From Neodiprion pinetum (taxonomy: Eukaryota > Arthropoda > Insecta > Hymenoptera > Diprionidae): DNA of 64,000 nucleotides. The stretch spans positions 13,727,193 through 13,791,192 of the forward strand of contig NC_060235.2 of the NCBI RefSeq assembly GCF_021155775.2, given 5' to 3'. The notes below the pieces were generated by a model. It had not been told where the DNA came from. It saw only the letters and a list, made by a program, of their open reading frames with translations, and searched no databases. Shown here one piece after another: positions 9,531 through 17,898 of the stretch. How positions within the stretch are numbered: position 1 is the stretch's first letter; every line of letters starts with the position of its first letter. The position numbers and the translations under genes are program-made.

Positions 9531-10217
9531 ATGGATGATTCGTTAACGTTAACGATTTCGAGAACCTCTTTGATTCTTGAGGCACAATATTTCCCACCGA
9601 TCGAACTTGCTCGTGATAAAAGTTATGCTCTTGGCTTGGTAGAATTGTTAACCTCCAATTCAATTCCCAACGTTGATGTTGGTCACAATAAAATTTACGT
9701 AGCTGATAAAGTGATCACCATACCTACCGGCAGCTACGAGATCGAGGACATAGAGAAGTATCTTCGAAACGTGCTAAGAAATACAGATATCAGGCTCCCT
9801 ATCAAACCCAACAATAAGACATTACGCAGCGAAATCACATGCAACCACACGATCAACTTTGAGCCAAATGATTTCATTGCTCAACTTGTGGGATTCACAC
9901 CACGTGTATTGAAGGTTGATAAGACTAACGAATCAGAGGTGCCTGTAACCATACTCAAGGCCAACGTGTTGCGAGTCGAGTGCAGCATTACAACGGGCGC
10001 CTACGTCAATGGACACAAAGTACACGCTATTCACGAGTTTTTCCCGACTGCCCCACCAGGATATAAGATCGTGGAGGTACCGTCGCACGTCATTTACCTT
10101 CCGATCACCGTCAGGACCATAGATCCCGTTCAGCTCTGGTTAGTGAATCAAAGCGGAGACCTAGTTGATTTTCGTGGAGAAGTTATTACTGTGAGACTAC
10201 ATATCAAATCGCAATAA
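9531..10217 (+). CDS. Penton-like minor capsid protein, intact frame
   Basis: A 228-codon frame opens with ATG at 9531 and closes at TAA 10215-10217. It contains the signature seen in Polinton minor capsid proteins: ILEAQYFPPIELARDKSYAL (about residues 14-33), NSIPNVDVGHNKIYV (about 42-56), ITIPTGSYEIEDIEKYL (about 62-78), and a C-terminal beta-rich region ending ITVRLHI. The expected fold is a single jelly roll forming the capsid vertices. It is the only long capsid-side gene here without a stop or frameshift. A promoter lies immediately upstream, and an AATAAA at 10213-10218 overlaps the stop codon. The MCP region begins about 50 bases downstream. Confidence 0.85.
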   Translation: MDDSLTLTISRTSLILEAQYFPPIELARDKSYALGLVELLTSNSIPNVDVGHNKIYVADKVITIPTGSYEIEDIEKYLRNVLRNTDIRLPIKPNNKTLRSEITCNHTINFEPNDFIAQLVGFTPRVLKVDKTNESEVPVTILKANVLRVECSITTGAYVNGHKVHAIHEFFPTAPPGYKIVEVPSHVIYLPITVRTIDPVQLWLVNQSGDLVDFRGEVITVRLHIKSQ

Positions 10218-10218
10218 A
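10213..10218 (+). terminator. Poly(A) signal overlapping the penton stop codon
   Basis: The hexamer AATAAA spans the penton TAA stop codon (10215-10217). The next TATA box follows 13 bases later, giving very tight packing of transcription units. Confidence 0.5.
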
Positions 10219-10230
10219 TGATGGGAATTG

Positions 10231-10265
10231 TATATAACAGACTGTCAACGAGTAGGTATATCAGT
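10231..10265 (+). promoter_or_regulatory. TATA + initiator promoter of the MCP unit
   Basis: TATATAA at 10231-10237 is followed by TCAGT at 10261-10265, with the initiator A 30 bases after TATAA. The first ATG downstream is at 10274 (small frame). The likely MCP ATG is at 10431. Confidence 0.65.
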
Positions 10266-10273
10266 ATGTCGAC

Positions 10274-10474
10274 ATGCCCAGATTGAGTCAGTCATCGATC
10301 GATTACCCAACCGTTTACACCTTGAAACGTAGAGTTCCTGAGAGCTCTGGGTCTGAAACTGACACCTTTTGGAAGAGGAATTTCCCACAACTAAAATCCG
10401 ATTTTGCTGTTTCATCATCTGCTACGTACCATGGTGGAAGAAATCTTAAACATTCAAACACGAGTCGTCTTTGA
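10274..10474 (+). CDS. Small frame of unknown function ahead of the MCP
   Basis: A 66-codon frame starts at the first ATG after the MCP promoter and overlaps the MCP start by about 44 bases in another frame. It begins MPRLSQSSIDYPTVYTLKRR, is serine- and basic-rich, and has no domain I recognise. It could be a small virion or basic core-like protein, a leader reading frame, or the degraded N-terminus of the MCP gene. A conserved counterpart in other Polintons would decide between these. Confidence 0.35.
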   Translation: MPRLSQSSIDYPTVYTLKRRVPESSGSETDTFWKRNFPQLKSDFAVSSSATYHGGRNLKHSNTSRL

Positions 10475-11647
10475 CGAATCCGTTGCGCATTACGAGATTC
10501 ACGCTCATAAACCTTACGCCCCGTTAACTTTCAACAACAGCGATGAAATTCGAATCACCGTTCTGCATCAGGATTTATGCATATTACCCAGCAAAAGTTC
10601 GGTACATATCCATGGACGGCTCCTCAAACCTGATGGTACAGCTACGGTGAATACACATCTTGTAAACAACGCGATCTGTCATCCTTTTGAAGAAATTCGC
10701 TACGAAATAATGCAGTTGAGATTGATAGAAGCAAGAACGTTGGCCTGACAAGTCTCATGAAGTGTTACGCTTTCCTGCACCCTGGTCAGACTTGGCTGAT
10801 GAAGAACGCTGGATGGCTCGTTGTTGAAGAGAAGAAAAAATTAACCGATGATAAGAGTCATTTTGACGTACAGTTACCGCTCAGCATGATATGAGGTTTC
10901 TCTGAAGACTACCGCAAGATCGTTGTCAACGCTGAACATGAGTTCATTTTGACGAAATCAAGAACTGAAGTCAACGCAATCATGCAGACTCAAGAGAAGG
11001 AATTCAAAATCACGACCAATGCATTGGAATGGCTAATACCGTATGTGAACCTCGCGGATCAGAAAAAAGTTGACCTTCTAAATTTCATTTAGAGAGATCC
11101 GCTTATTTTGATGAGCTTTCGCAGTTGGGATTTGTATGAATATCCCTTACTTCCCACAACATCGAAACACGTTTGGACTGTGAAAACTTCGACTCAGCTT
11201 GAAAAACCTCGTTACGTCATTTTGGGTTTCCAAACAAGTAGAAAGAACAAGACCGGCAAGAACGCGAGTCATTTTGATCATTGCAATATCACGGACGTCA
11301 AGCTATCTTTAAACTCTCAATCTTATCCGTACGGTAACCTGAACCTCAACATGAGTCATAATCTGTACGCGGTCTTGTACAAGATGTACGCAAACTTCCA
11401 TGCTACCTCCTACGACAAGAACCCCGAGCCGTTGCTGACAAAGAGTGAATTCCTTGGAGACGTCTCCTTATTCGTTATCGACTGTTCAAAACAAAACGAA
11501 TCTTTGAAGCACGGACCTGTCGAAAGCCGTCTTGAATTTGAAGCTAAAGCCAACTTTCCCGCTGAAACATCGGCGTACTGCTTGATTGTTCACGATCGTA
11601 TTGTCGAATACAACTCGCTCAGTGGTGGGGTGAAAAAGTTGGTATAA
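10431..11647 (+). pseudogene. Major capsid protein (double jelly-roll), Polinton 1, disrupted
   Basis: This corresponds to the hexon-like coat protein. The likely start is ATG 10431 (MVEEILNIQTRVVFDES). The first part runs to about 10735, where the frame changes. The second part has in-frame stops at 10892 (TGA) and 11090 (TAG), then an open section 11108-11647. Recognisable segments are SFRSWDLYEYPLLPTTSKHV (about 11111-11170), LEKPRYVILGFQTS (about 11200-11240), ASHFDHCNITDVKLSLNSQ (about 11265-11325), and the C-terminal VIDCSKQNESL and LIVHDRIVEYN. A fragment of another copy lies inverted at 46660-47090 and shares these C-terminal blocks. The gene as found cannot make a capsid. Confidence 0.88.
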
Positions 11648-11678
11648 AAGCTGACCCGTTCCCACCATCTCGCACAGT
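11643..11678 (+). promoter_or_regulatory. TATA + initiator promoter of the last rightward gene
   Basis: TATAAAAG at 11643-11650 overlaps the MCP stop codon. A CACAGT initiator-like element lies at 11673-11678, 33 bases after the TATA start, and an ATG follows at 11685. Confidence 0.6.
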
Positions 11679-11684
11679 TCAAAG

Positions 11685-12281
11685 ATGGAGCTTATCGTTG
11701 ACATACAAGGCTTTCGTAGACCTTTCATTAATACCCTCGCATTGAAAGAATTGACTATAATTTCAATCTACTCGAAAGCATCTCCATCAATGTTTTCTTT
11801 CAAGCCACCTCACGAATGGGATTTACTGGACGTCATATACAAAAGCCAAAATTCTTGGTTAGTACGCGATTTTCATGGTTTACCTTGGAGCTGTGGAACC
11901 ATTTCGATAGAGGAAGTTGAGTGGACTATTTAAGACAGGCTGTGCAAAGCTGAAACTGTGTACGTAAAAGGAAAAGAAAAACGAGATTGGTTGCTTAAAA
12001 CTGTTCCGAAAGTTTAAATCATCGATATGCTGGACTTTGACTGTCCTTCACTTCAAACCTTGCAAAAAACTTCAGCTGTGTCTCTAAGATGTGACGTGCA
12101 TACAATACCCACCGCAATCTGTGCAGCACAAAACGTTTTGATATTTCAAAATTGGCTACAAAATCATCGTACTGTTCGGATGGTGAGGGTGTACGATTTG
12201 TGTTACTGCGCAGAAGCGTCTACAAGAACGGTCCCGCATTCCCGGCGAATATATCATCCTGGTTATGATACTGTGGAATAG
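11685..12281 (+). pseudogene. Conserved Polinton protein with VDIQGF...FKPP signature, two in-frame stops
   Basis: One frame runs from ATG 11685 to TAG near 12281, interrupted by TAA at 11931 and again near 12016. Segments seen are LIVDIQGFRRPF (residues 3-14), KELTIISIY, FKPPHEW, NSWLVRDFHGLPW, TVYVKGKEKRDWLL and a Cys/His-containing C-terminus (CPSL, CDVHTIP, CAAQNV). I recognise the family as a recurring arthropod Polinton gene near the capsid-side terminus. The Asp/Gly/His pattern resembles a nuclease-like RNase H fold, but I cannot support an activity from the sequence. It has its own promoter and a poly(A) signal downstream. Confidence 0.6.
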
Positions 12282-12338
12282 AATTATTGTACTATTGTTC
12301 TGGAGTAATTGTCAACTGTACCCTAAGAATTGCACTCA

Positions 12339-12344
12339 ATAAAT
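12339..12344 (+). terminator. Poly(A) signal after the last rightward gene
   Basis: AATAAA lies about 60 bases after the stop of the preceding gene, in the unique stretch before the right terminal repeat. Confidence 0.5.
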
Positions 12345-12486
12345 TGTTTTTTGATGAATATTCATGAAATGCTTTCACACCTTCATCTGAGCTCTTGAGA
12401 GATAATTTTTTTCAATACAAAGCTTACCCAAGATTCAACCTTGCTCTTCATACTTGACCAAGCTGTACTCAAACCGAGTTATGTTT

Positions 12487-13253
12487 TGCATTCCAGGGGC
12501 GATAGTAACCCAACACCGCAGATCTTTGGCTCTGAATTTATACTATCGCAGCTATCGGTCAACCTTGCACTCTGGTCTTGACTAAACCCGTTCAAAATTC
12601 ATCGTTGAGTTCACATGACAGTTACAAGCCAAAAAAAATGTCACGTGGTTGATATCAAACCGGCATCCAACTAAGTGAAAAACAATTCTCGGAACCATCA
12701 ATTTTGGAATGTAGCGTGGTTGATAACGTGGGAAAGGAATGTAAGGTGGTTGATGTTACGCATCAGCGATATCCGAGTGGATAAAAAACAATTCTCGGAA
12801 CTAATAATTTTGGAATGTCACGTGGTTGATAACGTGGGAAAAGAATGTGGGGGTGGTTGATGTTACACATCAGCAGTCCTACCGTGGGAACGGAATTTGA
12901 AGTGGTTATTGTTACACATCAGCAGTCCTATCGTGGGAAAAGAATGCGGGACGGTAAAAAAGTTCTCGCCCCCGCTGCACTCTCTACTGTTGGCAGACGA
13001 GCACTACACAAAGACTTTGACCTTCGGTCGGTAAAACAGCACGATATTGACCTTTGACTGATAAAAATTATCGGTAAGGCAGTGCGATTTTTACCGTCGA
13101 CCGATACGACTGTCGGTAAGGTTGCACGTTTTTAACCTCAAGTCAGTACGGCAGACTGTGACTTCATCGCGGAAAAGGGTTTGAGTCTGGGGAGAATGTC
13201 GGTAAGTGTCAGTGATAGGAATCTGTCAGTAGAACCCGCGTTGCTGTGATACT
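12487..13253. repeat. Right inverted terminal repeat of Polinton 1
   Basis: The inner part (12487-12764) is the reverse complement of window bases 1-275. The outer part is built of tandem pieces: a roughly 105-110-bp unit at about 12655-12764 and 12767-12874, shorter copies to about 12953, then units containing GTCGGTAAGG-type motifs to about 13150. A related terminal repeat at 53141-54763 ends in the same way, with GTCGGTAAGTGTCAGT and then ATACT. The shared stop of similarity suggests the element ends at 13253 with ...ATACT, meaning 5'-AGTAT at the outer tip. The left partner's outer half is off the window. Confidence 0.8.
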
Positions 13254-14876
13254 CAGCAACATACGATATTGCAAAAAAGCTTTACAAATTATTGTTATTA
13301 TCGTGAACTAGCAAGTTGTTATTGATTCCTAGGATCTTCCAACATCTATATTTCATAGTTTCATTTAATAAGTACACCGGGTAATCGTTCTCGTCCGGTC
13401 GGTTCCGCCTTACTGGACACACGTGTGCCAGTGTTGATGAATTTGTTCCATTAATCAATTAATTACGGATGGAAGTGTGAAAGAAGAAGAGAAACAGAGA
13501 TGGTTTGATCATGCGTCCAAAAAAATTTAACCAGACTATGTATCCTTTTTGGTTTGATCTAAATGTATTCTCAATGTAAGACAGTTCAGCTGACTAACCC
13601 TACGATTCTGGTATTTCTACTTCGATTTTTGTTGTTTGGTATTTATGTTCCAGTATGTAATGTGAGCAGAGTCCAGACCTCCATTTGTGCTTGTCATGTA
13701 AATAGTAACCTGACGATTGTTGGCAAAATCAGTGTGTATTTGTAATTGAACTTTCTAGGTCAGTACTATTAGCCATTTAATCTGGAATTAGTAGAATTTT
13801 GAGTGTGTTATTGAAAATATTTTTGTTATGTTTCTTGATACGCAGATTATTAGTTAATAAGCAATATGTCCCGAGGAGGGCTTGCACTGTGGCCGAATCG
13901 TCGACACTAATAATTGATGTTTTAACTTCGACGTATGTTCGCTATTTGTTGTTAGCTATTCGACCGAGCCGCGTGGAAGGAGTGGATCGCTGTAGTTTCA
14001 GAGATAAGTTGTTTGTTTATGTTGTATGTACACTTTATTTATTTATAGCTTTATTTATATATATACAAAGAAGTTAGTATTTTGGTTGCCACGCCAGTGA
14101 AGGAATCGCCTGGGTTCTGTTGCACCGCGGTGGAGGCTTCAACGATGAGGTTTGGTGATGAATCGGTGTGGTCATCGGTGGCGGCGTGTAGCGGCTCTCT
14201 GGAGAGCTTGGCGGCGTGGGAGGACGGCGATTCTCCGGTTTGGTCACTTGTTGTGGAGATTCTCACTCGCTGTCAGACGGTTCTGTTTGTGTGGCCGTTG
14301 ACACGTAGGTGGGAGGAGTCTCTGCGAACGGAGAAACCGCTGCTGGGATGCGGCGGTAGTAGCTCAAACACGTTACTCTAGCTCGTCTGACGTCCCACAG
14401 CGAAAGCAGGATTGCAGGTGGCCTAGTCAGAGGCTTTGAAGGGAGGCCCACAGGTAGAAGCACCCAAGGAGCCGGTGGATTGAGGAAACTTGCCCTTTTT
14501 GTTGGGCTGGCTGTTGCCAGTTGAAAAGAGTCCGTCATGCAGTTGTCCAAAAGTCTGCGTGATGGTCTGTGACTGTAGCGTGGCGTAGCGTAGCGTAGCA
14601 GTGTAGGTCGTATAACGGGTCAATCCGGTGAGACCGAAGTTGTCCTGCCGATCGATGAGATCGGTGGTCTCTTATCGCAGCCTCGGTTGGTCTTCAGCAG
14701 CGGGAGACCACGTTGGCTGATTGCGGGACGCGCTCGGCTGCGTAAGCGGCGTGAGCGGCGCGTGTGACGTAACACTTTCTTCTGTGGCGCGCGACTAGAA
14801 AGCGTGAAATGCTTGTTGCGGTGTGTAAGTTATAAGGCGCGCGACCGACAAGTTGACTTCACAAGTTGAAGATATA
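13254..14876. other. Anonymous stretch, no gene recognised
   Basis: Short frames occur on both strands (for example 13563-13745 and 14082-14381) but none shows a domain or codon-like conservation. The part from about 14080 to 14840 is GC-richer and contains a small GTAGC run near 14578-14600. It may hold another unrecognised repeat. Confidence 0.5.
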
Positions 14877-14910
14877 AATTTGAAAAACTGGTAAATTCGA
14901 AAAATCAACG

Positions 14911-14984
14911 TCGGAGCCAGGAATCGAACCTGGTATCTAGCGATGCTTTACCGGAGCCTTACTCCACTAGACCACCTAGCCGCC
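14911..14984 (-). pseudogene. tRNA-like module 1 (SINE-type pol III promoter)
   Basis: Read on the minus strand it begins GGCGGCTAGG, carries a box A-like TGGTCTAGTGG and a box B GGTTCGATTCC, and has a perfect 5-bp T stem (CCAGG/CCTGG). The acceptor stem pairs only partly and box A starts three bases later than in a normal tRNA, so a standard D arm and anticodon arm cannot be drawn. It reads as a tRNA-derived module, not a working tRNA. Confidence 0.6.
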
Positions 14985-15276
14985 CTAACTCTGATGTCGT
15001 TAATGCCTCTCATCACCAGTTAGTTCAAATTTGTTTTCTTGTGCTGTTGTATGTGTGAATAGAAAGTGTTTTTCCTCTTGAGCACAACTGTAAGAATGTC
15101 TGTAAGTGTGTTTACATTTTGGAATCTTACGCTTCTGATGCGAAGCCCGTAAGACAGTCAATGACCGTCTAATAATTGAAACGCGGATATGCATTATCAA
15201 TATTATCATTAATCACGAGGCCTTTTCATTGTTGAAGATATAAATTTGAAAAACTGGTAAATTCGAAAAATTAACG

Positions 15277-15350
15277 ACGGAGCCAGGAATCGAACCTGGT
15301 ATCTAGCGATGCTTTACCGGAGCCTTACTCCACTAGACCACCTAGCCGCC
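15277..15350 (-). pseudogene. tRNA-like module 2
   Basis: Nearly identical to the module at 14911-14984, with the same box A-like and box B sequences and the same T stem. It lies in the second direct copy of the repeat unit, about 366 bp away. Confidence 0.6.
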
Positions 15351-15669
15351 CTGACTCTGATGTCGTTAATTCCTCTCATCACCAGTTAGTTCAAATTTGT
15401 TTTCTTGTGCTGTTGTATGTGTCAATAGAAAGTCGAAAGTTCAAGATACTTTCTATTGACACATATTGAAAATATTGACACATATTGAAAATATTGTGTG
15501 AAAGTCGAAAGTTCAAGATACTTTCTATTGACACATATTGAAAATATTGACACATATTGAAAATATTGACACATATTGAAAATATTGTGTGAATAGAAAG
15601 TATCTTGAACTTTCGACTTTCTATTGACACATACAACAGCACAAGAAAACAAATTTGAACTAACTGTTC

Positions 15670-15744
15670 GGCGGCTAGGTGGTCTAGTGGAGTAAGGCTC
15701 CGGTGAAGCATCGCTAGATACGAGGTTCGATTCCTGGCTCCGTC
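15670..15744 (+). pseudogene. tRNA-like module 3 (inverted copy)
   Basis: The same module on the plus strand, in the right arm of the foldback. It differs from modules 1 and 2 at a few positions, including GGTGAAGC for GGTAAAGC and a change that weakens the T stem (CGAGG). Box A-like TGGTCTAGTGG and box B GGTTCGATTCC are intact. Confidence 0.6.
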
Positions 15745-15990
15745 GTTAATTTTTCGAATTTACCAGTTTTTCAAATTTATATCTTCAACAATGGAAAGGC
15801 CTCGTGATTAATGATAATATTGATAATGCATATCCGCATTTCAATTATTAGACGGTCATTGACTGTCTTACGGGCTTTGCATCAAAAGCGTAAGATTCCA
15901 AAATGTAAACACACTTACAGACATTCTTACAGTTGTGCTCAAGAGGAAGAACACTTTCTATTGACTTCACAAGGTTGTTGTGAACAACGT

Positions 15991-17898
15991 GCATTTCTAA
16001 GATTCCTTCCTAGATAAATCACGAGGTCAAGGTGGAATCTTACGTTATCTTTAAAATCGTAAGTTTTATTTTCTGGGTGAATTATCATCTCGTTGCACTC
16101 GGTAGAATGAAAAATAATCCAAAAATGTGAACTCTGCGAACAAGAAAACTTAAATCAAGTACCTTATGACATTATTTTAATCACTGTATAATTTAGATAA
16201 CTGAAGATGATATTTTAAATTCAATATGGAAATAATAGGAGTATGAAGAAACAAAATGTTGTACATCCGAAAGACAGAAAGTAATGAACAGTCCAAAAAC
16301 GCGCGTCCCGACTACATTCACTGAGTGGGTGTTGTTTTTTTCTAAACTCACTCATATGGGTAAATTTATAATCTTCGACGAATAATTTGCAGTACACTAA
16401 TTAGGATACTGATATAATTATTCACCTCGTTCGATTCTCAATTTTCCACCATTATAAATGTTAGTTTTTAATTTGAATATGAGATCATTTACTGAATTGA
16501 CTCTTCTAGTGAAGTTCTGAAAATGAAGGTTGCCTTGAATGATATTCTTTTTGTGTGAATCGTCATTAACTACGACCAGGGACGTCTTTAATCGGTAAAA
16601 CATACAATTGAAGTCCAATAATAATTTTCAAACTCATTTCTTGCAAACGAAAAAAGAATAATCATGGAAGTTGAAGTACAGATTATTTTTCCCATGAAAG
16701 CCAACATCAGTTTGTATCAAAATAGATGCGAAGGCCTTCTAATAAATATAGAAGAACTGCATAAATTTCAATGTATAGGGTCAAGCAGTGGTTAAAGCGC
16801 GTGGTTGGTGATTGAAAGTCCCTGTTTTAAATACTTTTGCGAAAAAAATTAAAATTTTTTAAACACCCACATTGATAAACCAACGATAGTACGTTTATAC
16901 GCGATAGCCAAGAGTATTACCCACGTTGGTGGTTGTTCAATTCGTGATACACAAATAAATTTTTCAAAGACTAAACTATGATAATGAATTTTCAGAAATT
17001 GGTCGTCACAAAAAAAAAAATAAAAATGAACTAAAAGTCAGTACTTTTGCAGAGTGAAAATGTCAAAATACCATTCCTATGAGCCTCATGTATATGAGCG
17101 CATGCGCGCTGACTCTAAGTGTGTAGGACTGCTCTCGTCGGCGGCCTGCGTGCCGCCAACCATTAGGGCGCCGACGCTGTGCCGACCCGGTAGCAGCTCT
17201 CCTGAGACGTTCAATAAAAGTCACTTTTACCTCTACAATTTGTGTTTATGTTCTTCGGCCACCCTCTGGGATCTACCTTAATTCTATGAGAAAATCATAG
17301 GAGGCTATACCATATCAATCTACAAGAAATACAAAGATTTTCCAATTATAGCTTGGAATTTCATTTTTATTACGTTCTGTAACATTCTAAAGATCGAACT
17401 GCAGGTATAGGTGGGGCAGAATTGGGCAATAGAAGCAATGAGCTGCATTTTACCATAACAATAAATAGACACAAACTCACAAGGGGACCACCAACATATT
17501 AATAATGGATTTCAATGGGACTCAGGTATGTTGCAGAGGTATCTGCCATAAGTACCAAGCTTACGGAAATTTGTGCACTACGGCTTTATTTCCGAGAAAA
17601 TCAAGGGTAAAGTTTTGTGCATGTTTTATAATATACTAGTAACTGTGATCACTCGACAAGCAAGCGAACACGGGGCAGTGAGCAAGGTTCACGGCTGCCA
17701 CGCTGGTGGCGCGTAATTAAGTTAGGTAAGTGAGGGATTTTTTTTATTTGTTTGATTTTTTCTGCTATTTGCATATTTCTTTCTCGTCCCCGTATTTTAT
17801 CTTACTGAATATTAATAACAAGCATCGCATTAGAAATTTGCGGACGAAATTTCTTATACAACGTACAGTAGTAATTTATTCTATTTCATTTTATATAT
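15991..17898. other. AT-rich anonymous stretch
   Basis: No gene is recognised. Near 17100-17280 there is a GC-richer patch with an AATAAA at about 17213 and a following GT-rich tail, which resembles the R/U5 part of an LTR, but no boundaries or target duplication can be drawn. Near 16783-16830 a short GTGGTTAAAGCGCGTGG motif resembles a decayed box A. Confidence 0.45.

Larger units (their letters stand above)
14877..15990. repeat. Foldback cluster with tRNA-like modules and a 19-bp tandem core
   Basis: A unit containing a tRNA-like module is present twice in one orientation (about 14877-15220 and 15225-15440) and once inverted (about 15600-15990). The centre (about 15440-15600) carries tandem copies of a 19-bp word, TTGACACATATTGAAAATA, in blocks of two and three, each block followed by TTGTGTGAA. 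The left and right arms match over some 350-400 bp, so single strands could form a long hairpin. Shared landmarks are CAACAGCACAAGAAAACAAA and TGCATATCCGC. Degraded relatives lie near 49930-50110 and 52980-53040. Confidence 0.8.

Noticed and set aside
13563..14077. Open frames of 60-92 codons in a row
   Set aside because: They are hydrophobic, AT-driven frames with no motif and no link between them.
15440..15600. CRISPR-like array
   Set aside because: The units are directly tandem with no unique spacers, and the context is a eukaryotic genome.
15391..15711. Frame encoding a repetitive peptide with recurring FNMCQYFQYVSI
   Set aside because: It is a translation of the 19-bp tandem repeat and foldback arms, not a plausible protein.
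14911..15744. Functional tRNA genes
   Set aside because: The acceptor stems pair poorly and the D-arm spacing is wrong. All copies share non-tRNA flanks, so they are tRNA-like repeat modules.
17054..17281. 75-codon frame with a nearby AATAAA as a host gene end
   Set aside because: No domain, splice structure or conservation is visible. It may be an LTR fragment, but no boundaries could be drawn.
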